Shown: positions 8,576 to 18,836 of the stretch, one piece after another
Layout: each line of letters starts with the position of its first letter
Position numbering within the stretch: the first letter of the stretch is position 1
Notes under the pieces: generated by a model
Told to the model about the DNA's origin: nothing
Seen by the model: only the letters and a program-made list of their open reading frames with translations
The model's database searches: none
Source: Streptomyces sp. MST-110588
GTDB taxonomy: Bacteria > Actinomycetota > Actinomycetes > Streptomycetales > Streptomycetaceae
Length of the DNA: 64,000 nt
Direction: 5' to 3'
Assembly (NCBI RefSeq): GCF_022695595.1
Contig: NZ_CP074380.1
Coordinates: forward strand, 4,183,501-4,247,500
Program-made: the position numbers and the translations under genes

Positions 8576-9691
8576 ATGTCTGCTGAGTCCTCCGCGCGTG
8601 CCGCGCACGCGGCCACCGGCGCCGACCACGTGACCACCGGTGCCAGCTACGCGGCTGCGGGCGTCGACATCGAGGCCGGAGACCGCGCCGTCGAACTGAT
8701 GAAGGAGTGGGTGAAGAAGGCCACCCGCCCCGAGGTCGTCGGCGGTCTCGGCGGCTTCGCCGGTCTCTTCGACGCCTCCGCCCTCAAGCGGTACGAGCGC
8801 CCGCTACTGGCCTCGGCCACCGACGGCGTCGGCACGAAGGTCGACATCGCGCGCCGTATGGGTGTGTACGACACCATCGGCCACGACCTCGTCGGCATGG
8901 TCGTGGACGACCTGGTCGTCTGCGGCGCCGAGCCGCTGTTCATGACCGACTACATCTGTGTCGGCAAGGTCGTCCCGGACCGGGTCGCCGCGATCGTCAA
9001 GGGCATCGCCGAGGGCTGTGTCCTGGCGGGCTGTGCGCTGGTCGGCGGGGAGACCGCCGAGCACCCCGGCCTGCTGGGGCCCGACGAGTTCGACGTGGCG
9101 GGCGCCGGCACCGGTGTCGTCGAGGCCGACCGGGTGCTGGGCGCCGATCGCATCCGTACGGGTGACGTGGTGATCGCCATGGCGTCGTCCGGACTTCACT
9201 CGAACGGGTACTCGCTGGTCCGTCATGTTCTGTTCGACCGGGCGGGGATGGCGCTGGACCGGGACGTGGCGGAGTTCGGCCGCACCCTCGGCGAGGAACT
9301 GCTGGAGCCGACCAGGATCTACTCGCTGGACTGCCTGGCCCTGACCCGGACGACCGAGGTGCACGCCTTCTCGCACATCACCGGCGGTGGGCTGGCCAAC
9401 AACCTGGCCCGGGTCATCCCCGACGGGCTGCACGCCACCGTCGACCGCTCGACCTGGACCCCGGACCCGGTCTTCGAGCTGGTCGGCAAGACCGGCGCGG
9501 TGGAGCGGCCGGAGCTGGAGAAGACGCTGAACATGGGCGTCGGCATGATCGCCGTCGTTCCGCAGGAGTCGGTGGACGTGGCGCTGACCACGCTCGCGGA
9601 CCGGGGCGTGGAGTCCTGGGTCGCCGGCGGGATCGTCGAGCGCGGCGACCACAGGGAAGCGGTGACGCTGACCGGTGACTACGGCGTCTGA
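8576..9691 (+). CDS. purM: phosphoribosylformylglycinamidine cyclo-ligase PurM
   Basis: AIR synthase (371 aa), ATP-dependent cyclisation of FGAM to AIR, step 5 of the pathway. Characteristic segments are SYAAAGVDIEAGDRAVELM, the P-loop-like ATDGVGTKVDIA, DLVVCGAEPLFMTDYI, GGETAEHPG and ITGGGLANNLARVIP. About 20 extra N-terminal residues (Ala/Thr-rich) precede the conserved start. It probably belongs to one unit with purF and ends at the hairpin at 9748. Confidence 0.97.
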   Translation: MSAESSARAAHAATGADHVTTGASYAAAGVDIEAGDRAVELMKEWVKKATRPEVVGGLGGFAGLFDASALKRYERPLLASATDGVGTKVDIARRMGVYDTIGHDLVGMVVDDLVVCGAEPLFMTDYICVGKVVPDRVAAIVKGIAEGCVLAGCALVGGETAEHPGLLGPDEFDVAGAGTGVVEADRVLGADRIRTGDVVIAMASSGLHSNGYSLVRHVLFDRAGMALDRDVAEFGRTLGEELLEPTRIYSLDCLALTRTTEVHAFSHITGGGLANNLARVIPDGLHATVDRSTWTPDPVFELVGKTGAVERPELEKTLNMGVGMIAVVPQESVDVALTTLADRGVESWVAGGIVERGDHREAVTLTGDYGV

Positions 9692-9747
9692 GCCGGCCGC
9701 CGCCAGGGCAGCAGCCGTGAGGGCAGCAGCCGTCAAGGCAGCACAGA

Positions 9748-9779
9748 ACCCGGTCCGAGGTCAGGGCCCCGGACCGGGT
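9748..9779 (+). terminator. terminator between convergent purM and DUF3073 gene
   Basis: A perfect 10-bp inverted repeat (9748-9757 with 9770-9779) around a 12-nt loop. There is no long T tract. It lies between converging genes and could serve both strands. Confidence 0.6.
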
Positions 9780-9871
9780 CGGTGGTCGTGCTGTGCACGC
9801 CGTGAACGCGTTGGAACTTTCCGGTTCGCGTGGGCGCCGCGGGTGGAGTCCGCGGAAGCGAAAGCGGTGCG

Positions 9872-10129
9872 TCAGGCGCGGCGACGGTGCTGGGACGAGT
9901 TGCCCTCGTCCTCGTCATCGTCGTCGTTGTTGTACAGGTCGGCGTACCGCGCGTACGGGTCGTCGTCCTCGTCCTCGAACGGCTCACCGTTCGGCGGCTG
10001 CTGCTGTGCCGGCTGTTGCGGCGTTGCACCCAGCTCTTCGGCCAGGCGTGAGAGATCAGTCCCACCGCTGTTGTACTTCAGCTGGCGGGCGACCTTCGTC
10101 TGCTTGGCCTTGGCCCGGCCGCGCCCCAT
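9872..10129 (-). CDS. DUF3073 family protein
   Basis: An 85-aa actinobacterial protein of unknown role. It has a basic start (MGRGRAKAKQTKVARQLKY), a short conserved core (NSGGTDLSRLAEELG), a Pro/Gln linker and a very acidic patch (FEDEDDDPYARYADLY, NNDDDDEDEG) before a basic tail. The charge pattern and position next to purM match the family seen in streptomycetes. The ATG has GAGGGGG about seven bases upstream. Confidence 0.88.
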   Translation of the reverse strand: MGRGRAKAKQTKVARQLKYNSGGTDLSRLAEELGATPQQPAQQQPPNGEPFEDEDDDPYARYADLYNNDDDDEDEGNSSQHRRRA

Positions 10130-10508
10130 GGCTCGACCCCCTCAACGACGGGGCTCGACGGCCCCAGAGTCTTGACACGCGTTCATGGTTCAGAGCGGAC
10201 TCTCGATGGAGAGACCGGCCCGTAGGGCTTTAACGGTACCTGCTTCTGCGGCCATACGGTACGTCGCCCGCATCACCGACCGCTCGGCGCGACCCTCGGG
10301 ACGCCCCGTCCCCGCTGGTCAGACTGCGATTTTAGCTTGTCCCGCACGGCGACCCGCCGACGGATGGCGAGGGATGTGTCCTTCGCCACCCGTCGGGCGG
10401 ACACCGTCCGGATTGGAGCGGTAACGATCAGTTTGTGATTGGACGTCCTTCGGTCGATGACCGAGAGGTGTCCGGTTGTGCTCACTTGCTGAGGGCGCCC
10501 TTGTTTAA
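10130..10508. other. intergenic region with hairpin downstream of vdh
   Basis: This 379-nt gap lies between the vdh stop and the DUF3073 start, both on the minus strand. It contains the inverted repeat TCGGTC/GACCGA (10450-10455 and 10459-10464). GGGCGCCC palindromes flank the vdh stop. Either could end the vdh transcript. No gene is seen. Confidence 0.35.
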
Positions 10509-11624
10509 CTATTCCCGGGCGCCCTTGTTCCGGGCGTCGGCCATGCGCTGCTCCGCCAGGCGGTCCGCCGCCGCGGCCGGCGGAATGCCGTCCTCCTTCG
10601 CACGAGCGAATATCGCCAGCGTGGTGTCGAAGATCTTGGCGGCCTTGGTCTTGCAGCGGTCGAAGTCGAAGCCGTGCAGCTCGTCGGCGACCTGGATGAC
10701 ACCGCCGGCGTTCACGACGTAGTCCGGCGCGTAGAGGATGCCGCGGTCGGCGAGATCCTTCTCCACACCCGGGTGCGCGAGCTGGTTGTTGGCCGCGCCG
10801 CACACCACCTTCGCCGTCAGCACCGGCACGCTGGCGTCGTTCAGGGCACCGCCCAGCGCACACGGCGCGTACACGTCCAGGCCCTCCGTACGGATCAGCG
10901 CGTCGGTGTCCGCGACGGCGGTGACCTGGGAGTGCTTGGCCAGGACACGGTCCACCGACTCGGCCCGTACGTCGGTGATCACGACCTCGGCGCCGTCCTG
11001 GAGGAGGTGCTCGACCAGGTGGTGACCCACCTTGCCCACGCCCGCGACACCGACCTTGCGGCCACGGAGCGTCGGGTCGCCCCACAGGTGCTGGGCCGAG
11101 GCGCGCATGCCCTGGAAGACGCCGTAGGCGGTCAGGACGGAGGAGTCGCCGGCGCCGCCGTTCTCGGGGGAGCGGCCGGTCGTCCACCGGTTCGTACGGG
11201 CGACGACGTCCATGTCGGCGACGTACGTGCCGACGTCGCACGCGGTCACGTAGCGGCCCCCGAGGGAAGCCACGAACCGGCCATATGCGAGCAGGAGTTC
11301 ATCCGACTTGATCAGTTCGGGGTCACCGATGATCACGGCCTTGCCGCCGCCGTGGTCGAGACCGGCGAGGGCGTTCTTGTACGACATGCCGCGGGAGAGG
11401 TTCAGGGCGTCCAGCACCGCCTCCTCCTCGGAGGCGTACGCGTGGAAGCGGGTACCGCCCAGGGCGGGGCCCAGGGCGGTGCTGTGGATCGCGATCACGG
11501 CCTTGAGGCCGCTGGCGCGGTCCTGGCACAGGACGACCTGCTCATGGCCCCCCTGCTCCGACCGGAACAGGGTGTGCAGAACACTGCCGTCGGCGCTGAC
11601 GGCAGAAGGACGTACGTCGGTCAC
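10509..11624 (-). CDS. vdh: valine (leucine/phenylalanine) dehydrogenase
   Basis: NAD-dependent oxidative deaminase of branched-chain amino acids (371 aa). It feeds 2-oxo acids to fatty acid and polyketide starter units. The catalytic region reads [31 protein letters not shown] (Lys in the active site) and [12 protein letters not shown], with the Rossmann motif [16 protein letters not shown] and CALGGALND. The GTG at 11624 is preferred: it gives VTDVRPSAV... as in known Vdh, with GGGAG eight bases upstream. An ATG at 11639 adds five residues. Confidence 0.94.
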   Translation of the reverse strand: MTDVRPSAVSADGSVLHTLFRSEQGGHEQVVLCQDRASGLKAVIAIHSTALGPALGGTRFHAYASEEEAVLDALNLSRGMSYKNALAGLDHGGGKAVIIGDPELIKSDELLLAYGRFVASLGGRYVTACDVGTYVADMDVVARTNRWTTGRSPENGGAGDSSVLTAYGVFQGMRASAQHLWGDPTLRGRKVGVAGVGKVGHHLVEHLLQDGAEVVITDVRAESVDRVLAKHSQVTAVADTDALIRTEGLDVYAPCALGGALNDASVPVLTAKVVCGAANNQLAHPGVEKDLADRGILYAPDYVVNAGGVIQVADELHGFDFDRCKTKAAKIFDTTLAIFARAKEDGIPPAAAADRLAEQRMADARNKGARE

Positions 11625-11866
11625 GGTGGTGACTCCCATAGTCGCGGAGGACGCCCTCCCGACGTCCCCCGCTTGTGGCGGAGTGGGCCGGAGGGCCGGT
11701 CGGGAAGAGAGTATGACCTCTGGCGGCCACTGATCGGTCCAGTGCGGAGGATCACCCTCTCCCGGGGGACGGGCATGGGACGATTTGCCGTACCCCGGGC
11801 CGGGCGGGCGCAGGCAACTCCCGGTGGTGCTCTTCTCTTTGCGGACTCCCCACTGAAGGAGCGGGT

Positions 11867-12703
11867 GTGGCCTTGGCGTCGTCGGTGACGGTCCCGTATG
11901 CGGCGTATCTACGGGTCTACGAGCCGCTGGCAGCATTCCCCGAGCCGGAGCGCTCCTACTGGGCGCGCTACGCCAGACGCAAGGAGATCCCGACAGCACA
12001 GGACGAACTGCGGCGGTCGCTGGCCGACTTGCTGCCCACCCCGCCGGTGCCGGTGCCGGTCCACGAGAGCGGGGACGCCTTCGTGGCCGTCCTGGACGGC
12101 GTCACGTGCGTGTGCCCCTGGCGGACGCGGCTGCGCGGCTGGCAGGCCCTTGAGGAGCTCTCCGAGGTGCTTCCCGCGCCCGTCCTGGACGCGGCGCTGC
12201 CGCCGGTGGTGCGCCGCCAGGCCGCCGCGGACTACGCGGACTGGCTGGAGCGCAACCCGGACGCCCGGCCCTGGATCCGCAGCGCGACCTGGCACGTACC
12301 CGTGCGCTGGTTCGTCCTCTTCGGTGACTCCGAGCGGGAGTACACCAAGAGTGAGCACGGATGGGTGCTGCGTTACCGGACGCCCATGGTGCAGGCGCGG
12401 CGCCGGGTGGCGCGGGGGCTGCGGACGCTGCGCGACGCCCTGGAGGAGGGGCCGCTGATCGACGGCCTGGTGGACGTGGGGCGCTGGCTGGAGGAGTTCC
12501 ACCCGCGCGCGCTGGTGGAGCTGGACTACGGGGGGCTGGTGCACGCCGTACCGGAGGGGCAGCTCGCCGACGACCATTCGGCGGCGGAGGTGGCGCGGGG
12601 GCTGGCGGCGCTGCGCGAGGGGGACGGTGAGCGGGCCGGCGAGGCGTACGAGAAGCTGTCGGAGCGGTGGCGGGAGGTGCGCGAGCGCCAGTTCGCGAGC
12701 TGA
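11867..12703 (+). CDS. conserved actinobacterial protein of unknown function
   Basis: A 278-aa soluble protein with no signal peptide or membrane segment. It is rich in Trp, Arg and Glu ([56 protein letters not shown]). The C-terminal part is helical and charged ([27 protein letters not shown]). The GTG start is preceded by GAAGGAG with a 5-nt spacer. It lies between vdh and bldC, a conserved streptomycete position, and is transcribed divergently from vdh. I do not recognise a function. Confidence 0.8.
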   Translation: MALASSVTVPYAAYLRVYEPLAAFPEPERSYWARYARRKEIPTAQDELRRSLADLLPTPPVPVPVHESGDAFVAVLDGVTCVCPWRTRLRGWQALEELSEVLPAPVLDAALPPVVRRQAAADYADWLERNPDARPWIRSATWHVPVRWFVLFGDSEREYTKSEHGWVLRYRTPMVQARRRVARGLRTLRDALEEGPLIDGLVDVGRWLEEFHPRALVELDYGGLVHAVPEGQLADDHSAAEVARGLAALREGDGERAGEAYEKLSERWREVRERQFAS

Positions 12704-13169
12704 GCCCGGCGTGCGGGGGCGCGCGGGACGTTGGTCCTGATCCGGGCGATTGCCTCAAGCGTGACCTAAAGCACTGACTTCGGGCCTTGCGGCCAAGCTA
12801 TACCCTCGTGCCAAAATAGGACAAGGAGCCCGACAAGGGCCCCTTCCGTCCCACTAGGGGCGGATAGTTCGGTATTGCACTCCTTGGTGGGTCTGGTGAC
12901 GCCTGATCACCCTGTGACTGATCGTCACGGTGGCGTGACTGTCCGTTATGGCATGGTCCATCGGCTTCCGCCGAGGTTGAACACCTGAGAGGGCAATTCC
13001 ATCGGTTTGGCCGACGTGGCTGGACAGATGGTGTAGTTGTAGTGCCGAGGACAAGCCGTTCGTCCTATAACCGACTCGGCCCGCGTCCGCCATTTCGGGC
13101 AACGTGGGTCAAGGTGCAGAATTTAGAGGAAAGAACCGTGATGGTTCGGTTCTCCCGAGGAGGCCGCTC
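12704..13169 (+). promoter_or_regulatory. 466-nt non-coding upstream region of bldC
   Basis: No coding potential is seen. The DNA from about 12770 to 13140 is markedly less GC-rich than its surroundings and includes an AT-rich stretch just before the bldC ribosome-binding site. It presumably holds the bldC promoter and a long leader. BldC is known to bind arrays of short AT-rich direct repeats, so autoregulation is possible, but no site is asserted. Confidence 0.4.
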
Positions 13170-13376
13170 ATGACCGCTCGCACCCCTGACGCCGAGCCGC
13201 TGCTTACCCCCGCCGAGGTTGCCACGATGTTCCGCGTGGACCCGAAGACGGTGACCCGCTGGGCCAAAGCAGGCAAGCTCACGTCCATCCGCACGCTCGG
13301 AGGACACCGGCGCTACCGCGAGGCCGAGGTCCGCGCACTGCTCGCGGGTATCCCGCAGCAGCGCAGCGAGGCCTGA
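13170..13376 (+). CDS. bldC: BldC, MerR-like developmental regulator
   Basis: A 68-aa DNA-binding protein made only of a MerR-type winged helix: LLTPAEVATMFRVDPKTVTRWAK gives the helix-turn-helix, and IRTLGGHRRYREAEVRALL gives the wing. It lacks an effector domain. In Streptomyces BldC delays differentiation by controlling sporulation genes through cooperative binding to direct repeats. The length and sequence match known BldC. ATG 13170 has a strong GAGGAGG six bases upstream. The unit ends at a strong hairpin at 13542. Confidence 0.98.
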   Translation: MTARTPDAEPLLTPAEVATMFRVDPKTVTRWAKAGKLTSIRTLGGHRRYREAEVRALLAGIPQQRSEA

Positions 13377-13541
13377 ATAACCGCATGACCGGGCTGTTTC
13401 GGGCCCCCCAACCCGAACCCCGCCCGTAGCACCACCCAGCACCACTTGGCTCCATCAAGCACCACGCAGCAGCACACAGCTCCATACGACGCGGCGCCTG
13501 CCCCAACAGGCCCACACCCGCAGCACATGGGTACGTCATTG

Positions 13542-13580
13542 ATCGCGCTGGACTCCGCCGGGTCCAGCGCGATTTTCTTT
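13542..13580 (+). terminator. strong rho-independent terminator downstream of bldC
   Basis: A perfect 12-bp stem (13542-13553 with 13562-13573) with an 8-nt loop, followed by TTTCTTT. It is 165 nt after the bldC stop; the intervening DNA has AGCACCA-type short repeats and no gene. From 13581 to 13936 nothing further is seen. Confidence 0.85.
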
Positions 13581-13936
13581 GCCCGGGCGCCCGTACGGAG
13601 CCGGTCGCGGCCCCCGCTCCGGCCCTTGTGCGGGCCTCCGCCGTCCGGTCCGGCGCCGGTCCCGGCGGCCGGCCGACGGGACCGGGAGGGCGCCGCGGGG
13701 GCATCCGGGGGGCCTCCAGGACGCTTCAGGGGCTGTCGGGCCGGGCAGTGCAATTGCACATATTAAATTGGCTTGTTGTATGCCGGGTGTAAGTTCCCCG
13801 CGGTACGGAAGACTTTCGGTGACACCCGTCACAGGCCGTGGTTCTTGTCCCCCGCGCGACTGCTGCGGTAGTGGGCGTCTTCCGCCGCTCTCTCAACAGC
13901 CTCCCACCGCGCGGGCGCTGACAGGGCCGCCGTTGG

Positions 13937-14152
13937 TCACCGGCCGCGGGGACTTTCGTCCTCCGTGGGGCTCGCTGTACGCGTCGTACCCGCCGGACCG
14001 GCCGGCACGCCCGGCGCGCGCCGCGGCTCCATGGCGAGCCGCAGGAGCTGATGACAGACGGGGCAGTGGCGGGTGAGATGGCGGTAGCCGGAGACGGCCG
14101 ACAGGTGGGCCCGTAGAAGCGCTCTCGTCTCATGCCTGGCGCCTGTCGTCAT
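13937..14152 (-). CDS. DUF6274 family small protein
   Basis: A 71-aa protein starting MTTGARHETRALLRAHLSA, followed by GYRHLTRHCPVCHQLLRLAME. The CPVCH pair suggests a metal- or redox-active site. The C-terminal third is Pro/Gly/Thr-rich and probably disordered. A GGGAGGAG ribosome site precedes the ATG. It is found next to bldC in other streptomycetes (recollection). Function unknown. Confidence 0.8.
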   Translation of the reverse strand: MTTGARHETRALLRAHLSAVSGYRHLTRHCPVCHQLLRLAMEPRRAPGVPAGPAGTTRTASPTEDESPRGR

Positions 14153-14220
14153 CGAACGCTCCTCCCGGCCCCGCATCTTCTTTCGTGAGTACCGGTGGTA
14201 CGTGCCGCCGTCAAGACACC

Positions 14221-14253
14221 GGAAGGCCCGGAACCTGGGGATCCGGGCCTTCC
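14221..14253 (-). terminator. GC-rich hairpin downstream of tRNA-Asp
   Basis: A 12-bp perfect stem, GGAAGGCCCGGA (14221-14232) with TCCGGGCCTTCC (14242-14253). It is a second hairpin in the tRNA transcript direction, also located upstream of the DUF6274 gene. Confidence 0.55.
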
Positions 14254-14285
14254 AGCGATGCGCGTCCGCACGCGCACCAACGCAA

Positions 14286-14316
14286 TACGGCCCGCATCTG
14301 ATCGATGCGGGCCGTA
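14286..14316 (-). terminator. terminator hairpin directly after tRNA-Asp
   Basis: A perfect 13-bp stem (14286-14298 with 14304-14316) and 5-nt loop, beginning 8 nt after the 3' end of the tRNA on the minus strand. Confidence 0.65.
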
Positions 14317-14323
14317 CATGATG

Positions 14324-14398
14324 CGGTCCTGACGGGATTTGAACCCGCGGCCTCCACCTTGACAGGGTGGCGAGCACTCCAAACTGCTCCACAGGACC
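14324..14398 (-). tRNA. tRNA-Asp (GTC)
   Basis: A cloverleaf is visible on the minus strand: acceptor GGTCCTG/CAGGACC with discriminator G, anticodon arm CCACC-CTGTCAA-GGTGG giving anticodon GTC, and T arm GCGGG-TTCAAAT-CCCGT. The next two bases are CA, so GCA at the end may be partly encoded. Its sequence is identical to the second tRNA-Asp at 20466-20540. Confidence 0.95.
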
Positions 14399-14540
14399 TT
14401 GCTGTCGCCTCCCGCTTGCGGCGGGCTGCGAAGCAAGACTCTACAGCAGGTCAGGGGGTGCGGTCGAACCCGGTACCGATCCCGGTGCCGATCCCTGTGG
14501 CGGCCCCGGTGCCGACGGAGGCCGGACCACCCGTACGCCC

Positions 14541-17500
14541 CTAGGGTGCGGCGGCGTCCACGGCCTTGACGATGCGCTTGTCGGAGACCGGGTAGGCCGT
14601 ACCGAGGGCATGGGCGAAGTAACTCACCCGCAGCTCCTCGATCATCCAGCGGATCTCCAGCGCCTCGGCCGGCACCGGGCGCCCCTTGGGGAACTGCTCC
14701 AGCAGCCAGGCGTACTCATCCTGCATCTCCTTGACCTTCGCCATCCGGGCGCGGTCCCGCTCGGCGTGGCTGGGGAGCTGCTGGAGCCGCCGGTCCACGG
14801 CCACCAGGTACCGCATGAGGTCCGGCAGCCGCTTGGCGCCGTGCGCGGTCACGAAGCCCGGCTTGATCAGCGCCGCGAGCTGCTCCTTGACGTCCGCCAG
14901 GGAGGGCAGGAGCGAGGGGAAGGTGGTCGCCTTCAGGCGGCGCTCGCACGCCTGCCAGGCGGCCAGCACCTCCTGCGTCTGCTGGATCGTGCGCATCGTG
15001 GCGTCCACCAGGTCGGCCCGTACCGCGTCGAAGAGCTTGCGGAAGGACTCCTCGTCCCAGGAGGGCCCGCCGTGGGCCGCGATGAGGCGGTCGGCGGCGG
15101 CCGTCACACAGTCCTCGAAAAGGGCCTGGATGGAGCCGTGCGGGTTCCGGGACAGCGCCAGCTTCTGCTGGTTGGACAGCTTGTCCTGGGCGAACTTGGC
15201 GGGGTTGGCGGGAACGTTGAGGAGGATGAGGCGGCGGGTGCCCTTCCACATCGCCGCGAGCTGCTCCGCCTCGGTGTCGAAGAGGCGTACGGCGACGCTG
15301 CTGCCCTCGTCGACCAGCGCCGGGTACGCCTTGAGCGGCTGGCCCGCGCGCCGGGTCTCGAAGGTGCGCGGCAGCGTGCCGATCGTCCAGGACGTCAGGC
15401 CCGTACGCTGCTCGGGCCCCGCCGCCGGGACGGTGCCCTCACCGCCCCGGGCGGGCCGCTCGGCGGCCTGCTCGAACGCCTTGGTGATGGCGGCCCGGGT
15501 CTTGGGCTTGAGAGCCAGCCGCAGCGCTTCGAGGTCCTTGTCCTCGGCGAGCTTGCGCCGCCGCTCGTCCACCACCCGGAACGTGATCTTCAAGTGCCCC
15601 GGCACCTTGGTCAGGTCGAAGTCCGCCGGGTCCACGGGCACTCCCACCATCCGCTGGAGGCCGGCGGCCAGCGCGCTGGTCAGCGGGCCCTGAAGGGGCA
15701 CGGTGGTGTCCAGGAAGCGGGCGGCGAAGTTCGGCGCCGGGACGTAGTTGCGGCGGACCGGCTTGGGCAGCGAGCGGATCAGCTCCGTGACCAGTTGCTC
15801 GCGCAGCCCCGGGATCTGCCAGTCGAAGCCCTCGGAGGAGACCTGGTTGAGGACCTGGAGCGGGATGTGGACGGTCACGCCGTCCGCGTCCGTGCCCGGC
15901 TCGAACTGATAGGTGACCTTGAACTTGAGCTTGCCCTGCCGCCAGGAGTCCGGATAGTCGTCCTTGGTGACGGCCTCGGCGGATTCGTTGATGAGCATCG
16001 AGTGCTCGAAATTGAGGAGTTCCGGCTCCTCGCGGCGCTTGTTCTTCCACCAGGAGTCGAAGTGCGCCCCGGACACGACGTGTTCGGGAATCCGCTGGTC
16101 GTAGAAGTCGAAGAGCGTCTCGTCGTCCACGAGAATGTCGCGGCGCCGGGCGCGGTGCTCCAACTCCTCGACCTCGCCGAGCAGTTTACGGTTGTCGTGG
16201 AAGAACTGGTGGTGGGTGCGCCAGTCGCCCTCCACCAGGGCATTGCGGATGAACAGGTCCCGCGAGGTCTCCGGGTCGATACGGCCGTAGTTGACCTTGC
16301 GCTGCGCGACGATCGGCACGCCGTACAGCGTCACCCGTTCGTACGCCATCACCGCGGCCATCTTCTGTTCCCAGTGCGGCTCGCTGTAGGTTCGCTTGAC
16401 CAGGTGCTGCGCCAGCGGCTCGACCCACTCCGGCTCGATCTTCGCGTTCACCCGCGCCCACAGGCGGGAGGTCTCCACCAGCTCCGCGGACATCACCCAG
16501 CGCGGCGGCTTCTTGAAGAGCGCCGAACCGGGGAAGACCGCGAATTTCGCGCTGCGGGCCCCCAGGTATTCGTTCTTCGCGTCCGTGTCCTTCAATCCGA
16601 TATGCGAAAGCAAACCGGAAAGCAGGGCGGTGTGAATGTGGTCGGGCGCCGCGTCCTGCTCGCTGAGGTGAATGCCCATGGTTTTGGCGACCGAGCGGAG
16701 CTGCGAGTAGATGTCCTGCCACTCACGTATCCGCAGATAGTTCAGGAACTCGCTGCGGCACATGCGCCGGAAGGCCGAGGACGACAGTTCCTTCTGCTGT
16801 TCCCGGATATAGCGCCACAGATTCAAGAACGCCAGGAAGTCGCTGGATTCGTCCTTGAAGCGGGCGTGCTGCTGGTCGGCCTGCTGCTGCTTGTCCGCGG
16901 GCCGCTCGCGCGGGTCCTGGATCGACAGCGCCGAGGCGATCACCATCACCTCGCGTACGCAGCCGTTGCGCTCCGCTTCCAGCACCATCCGCGCCAGCCG
17001 CGGGTCCACCGGCAACTGGGAGAGCTTGCGGCCCATCTGGGTGAGCCGCTTCTTCGGATCCTTCTGCTTGGGGTCGATCGCCCCCAGCTCGTGCAGCAGA
17101 TCGACGCCGTCCTTGATGTTGCGGCGGTCCGGCGGGTCGATGAAGGGGAACTTCTCGATGTCACCGAGGCCGGCCGCGGTCATCTGGAGGATGACGGAGG
17201 CCAGGTTCGTACGAAGGATCTCCGCGTCGGTGAACTCCGGGCGGGAGAGGAAGTCCTCCTCGGAGTACAGCCGGATGCAGATGCCGTCACTCGTACGGCC
17301 GCAGCGGCCCTTGCGCTGATTCGCGCTGGCCTGCGAGACCGGCTCGATCGGCAGCCGCTGCACCTTCGTGCGGTAGCTGTAGCGGGAGATCCGGGCCATG
17401 CCCGGGTCGATGACGTACCGGATGCCCGGGACGGTCAGCGAGGTCTCCGCGACATTGGTGGCGAGCACGATCCGGCGGCCCGTGTGGCGCTGGAAGACGC

Positions 17501-18563
17501 GGTGCTGCTCGGCGTGCGAGAGCCGCGCGTACAGCGGCAGCACCTCGGTGGCGCGCAGGTTCTTCTTGTTCAGCGCGTCCGCGGTGTCCCGGATCTCGCG
17601 CTCACCGGAGAGGAAGACCAGGATGTCGCCGTCGCCCTCGGCCTGGAGCTCGTCCACGGCGTCGCAGATGGCGGTGATCTGGTCGCGGTCACCGTCCTCC
17701 CCGCCCTCCTCCAGCAGGGGGCGGTAGCGGACCTCGACCGGGTACGTACGGCCGGAGACCTCGATGACCGGGGCGGCCGGCCGCTCTTCGCCGGCCGTAC
17801 CGGTCCCCGAGGACCCGTCGCCGACGGTGGCGAAGTTGCCGAAATGCCGGGCGAACCGCTCCGGGTCGATGGTCGCGGAGGTGATCACGACCTTCAGGTC
17901 CGGGCGCCTGGGCAGCAACTGCGCCAGGTACCCGAGCAGGAAGTCGATGTTCAGGCTGCGCTCGTGTGCCTCGTCGATGATGATCGTGTCGTACTGGCGC
18001 AGCTCGCGGTCCGTCTGGATCTCCGCGAGCAGGATGCCGTCCGTCATCAGCTTGACCAGCGTCTGACCGCCGACCTGGTCGGTGAAGCGGACCTTCCAGC
18101 CGACCGCCTCGCCCAGCGGGCTCTTCAGCTCCTCGGCCACCCGCTCGGCGACCGTACGGGCCGCGATCCGCCGTGGCTGCGTATGGCCGATCAGCCCGCG
18201 TATGCCCCGGCCCAGCTCCAGACAGATCTTGGGGATCTGGGTCGTCTTGCCGGAGCCGGTCTCACCGGCGACGATCACGACCTGGTGGTCCCGGATCGCC
18301 TCAAGGATCTCGTCCTTCTTCTGGCTGACCGGGAGCTGTTCGGGGTAGGTGATCGCGGGTACGGCGGCGCGCCGCCGCTCGACACGCAGCTCCGCCTCCT
18401 CGATGCCTTCGGCGATCTCGGCGAGCACGGCCGCGCGGGCCTCGGGTTTACGGATCCGGCGCGCGCCGTCGAGTCGGCGCCCCAGCCGCTGCTGGTCGCG
18501 CAGCATCAGCTCGGGCAGTCGCTCCAGCAGGGCGGGCAGGGCGGGGGCAGGCTGACTGGACAT
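14541..18563 (-). CDS. hrpA: ATP-dependent RNA helicase HrpA (DEAH-box)
   Basis: A 1340-aa DEAH/RHA helicase, full length for bacterial HrpA. The motifs appear in order: Walker A GETGSGKTTQ, Ia HTQPRRIAA, DEAH box IIIDEAHERS, SAT in ITSATIDPE, motif V region LATNVAETSLTVPGI and motif VI QRKGRCGRTSDG. Helicase-associated and OB-fold domains follow, then the long HrpA-specific C-terminus (DUF3418-like). It is thought to act in mRNA processing and rescue of stalled ribosomes. ATG 18563 has TTGGGGACGT upstream. Confidence 0.96.
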   Translation of the reverse strand: MSSQPAPALPALLERLPELMLRDQQRLGRRLDGARRIRKPEARAAVLAEIAEGIEEAELRVERRRAAVPAITYPEQLPVSQKKDEILEAIRDHQVVIVAGETGSGKTTQIPKICLELGRGIRGLIGHTQPRRIAARTVAERVAEELKSPLGEAVGWKVRFTDQVGGQTLVKLMTDGILLAEIQTDRELRQYDTIIIDEAHERSLNIDFLLGYLAQLLPRRPDLKVVITSATIDPERFARHFGNFATVGDGSSGTGTAGEERPAAPVIEVSGRTYPVEVRYRPLLEEGGEDGDRDQITAICDAVDELQAEGDGDILVFLSGEREIRDTADALNKKNLRATEVLPLYARLSHAEQHRVFQRHTGRRIVLATNVAETSLTVPGIRYVIDPGMARISRYSYRTKVQRLPIEPVSQASANQRKGRCGRTSDGICIRLYSEEDFLSRPEFTDAEILRTNLASVILQMTAAGLGDIEKFPFIDPPDRRNIKDGVDLLHELGAIDPKQKDPKKRLTQMGRKLSQLPVDPRLARMVLEAERNGCVREVMVIASALSIQDPRERPADKQQQADQQHARFKDESSDFLAFLNLWRYIREQQKELSSSAFRRMCRSEFLNYLRIREWQDIYSQLRSVAKTMGIHLSEQDAAPDHIHTALLSGLLSHIGLKDTDAKNEYLGARSAKFAVFPGSALFKKPPRWVMSAELVETSRLWARVNAKIEPEWVEPLAQHLVKRTYSEPHWEQKMAAVMAYERVTLYGVPIVAQRKVNYGRIDPETSRDLFIRNALVEGDWRTHHQFFHDNRKLLGEVEELEHRARRRDILVDDETLFDFYDQRIPEHVVSGAHFDSWWKNKRREEPELLNFEHSMLINESAEAVTKDDYPDSWRQGKLKFKVTYQFEPGTDADGVTVHIPLQVLNQVSSEGFDWQIPGLREQLVTELIRSLPKPVRRNYVPAPNFAARFLDTTVPLQGPLTSALAAGLQRMVGVPVDPADFDLTKVPGHLKITFRVVDERRRKLAEDKDLEALRLALKPKTRAAITKAFEQAAERPARGGEGTVPAAGPEQRTGLTSWTIGTLPRTFETRRAGQPLKAYPALVDEGSSVAVRLFDTEAEQLAAMWKGTRRLILLNVPANPAKFAQDKLSNQQKLALSRNPHGSIQALFEDCVTAAADRLIAAHGGPSWDEESFRKLFDAVRADLVDATMRTIQQTQEVLAAWQACERRLKATTFPSLLPSLADVKEQLAALIKPGFVTAHGAKRLPDLMRYLVAVDRRLQQLPSHAERDRARMAKVKEMQDEYAWLLEQFPKGRPVPAEALEIRWMIEELRVSYFAHALGTAYPVSDKRIVKAVDAAAP

Positions 18564-18836
18564 ACGTCCCCAAGGATCTCACCTCACCGAAACGACTGGC
18601 GAACCATTTGCCGTGGGGGCGCGGGTCGGTGGGCAGGTGACGGCGGGTGACGGTGGGTGAGGGAGCGGGAGGGTGGGACGAGGGGGAGGCGAGAGCAGAG
18701 CGGGGGCTGTGGGCCGGCGCCGTGCGACGAAGGTCGTGGGCCGCGGCTGTGGGGCGGGGGCTGTCGGCTCCGTCTTCCCCGTCCGCTTCGCCCCGCTCCG
18801 GAAGAATGTCCGGGACAGGTGCTTTAGCGTGGCCAT

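Noticed and set aside
14367..18650. Long open frame of about 1430 codons on the plus strand opposite hrpA
   Set aside because: It is the antisense shadow of hrpA in GC-rich DNA. It is Arg/Leu/Gly-rich with no motif, while the minus strand has all DEAH helicase motifs.
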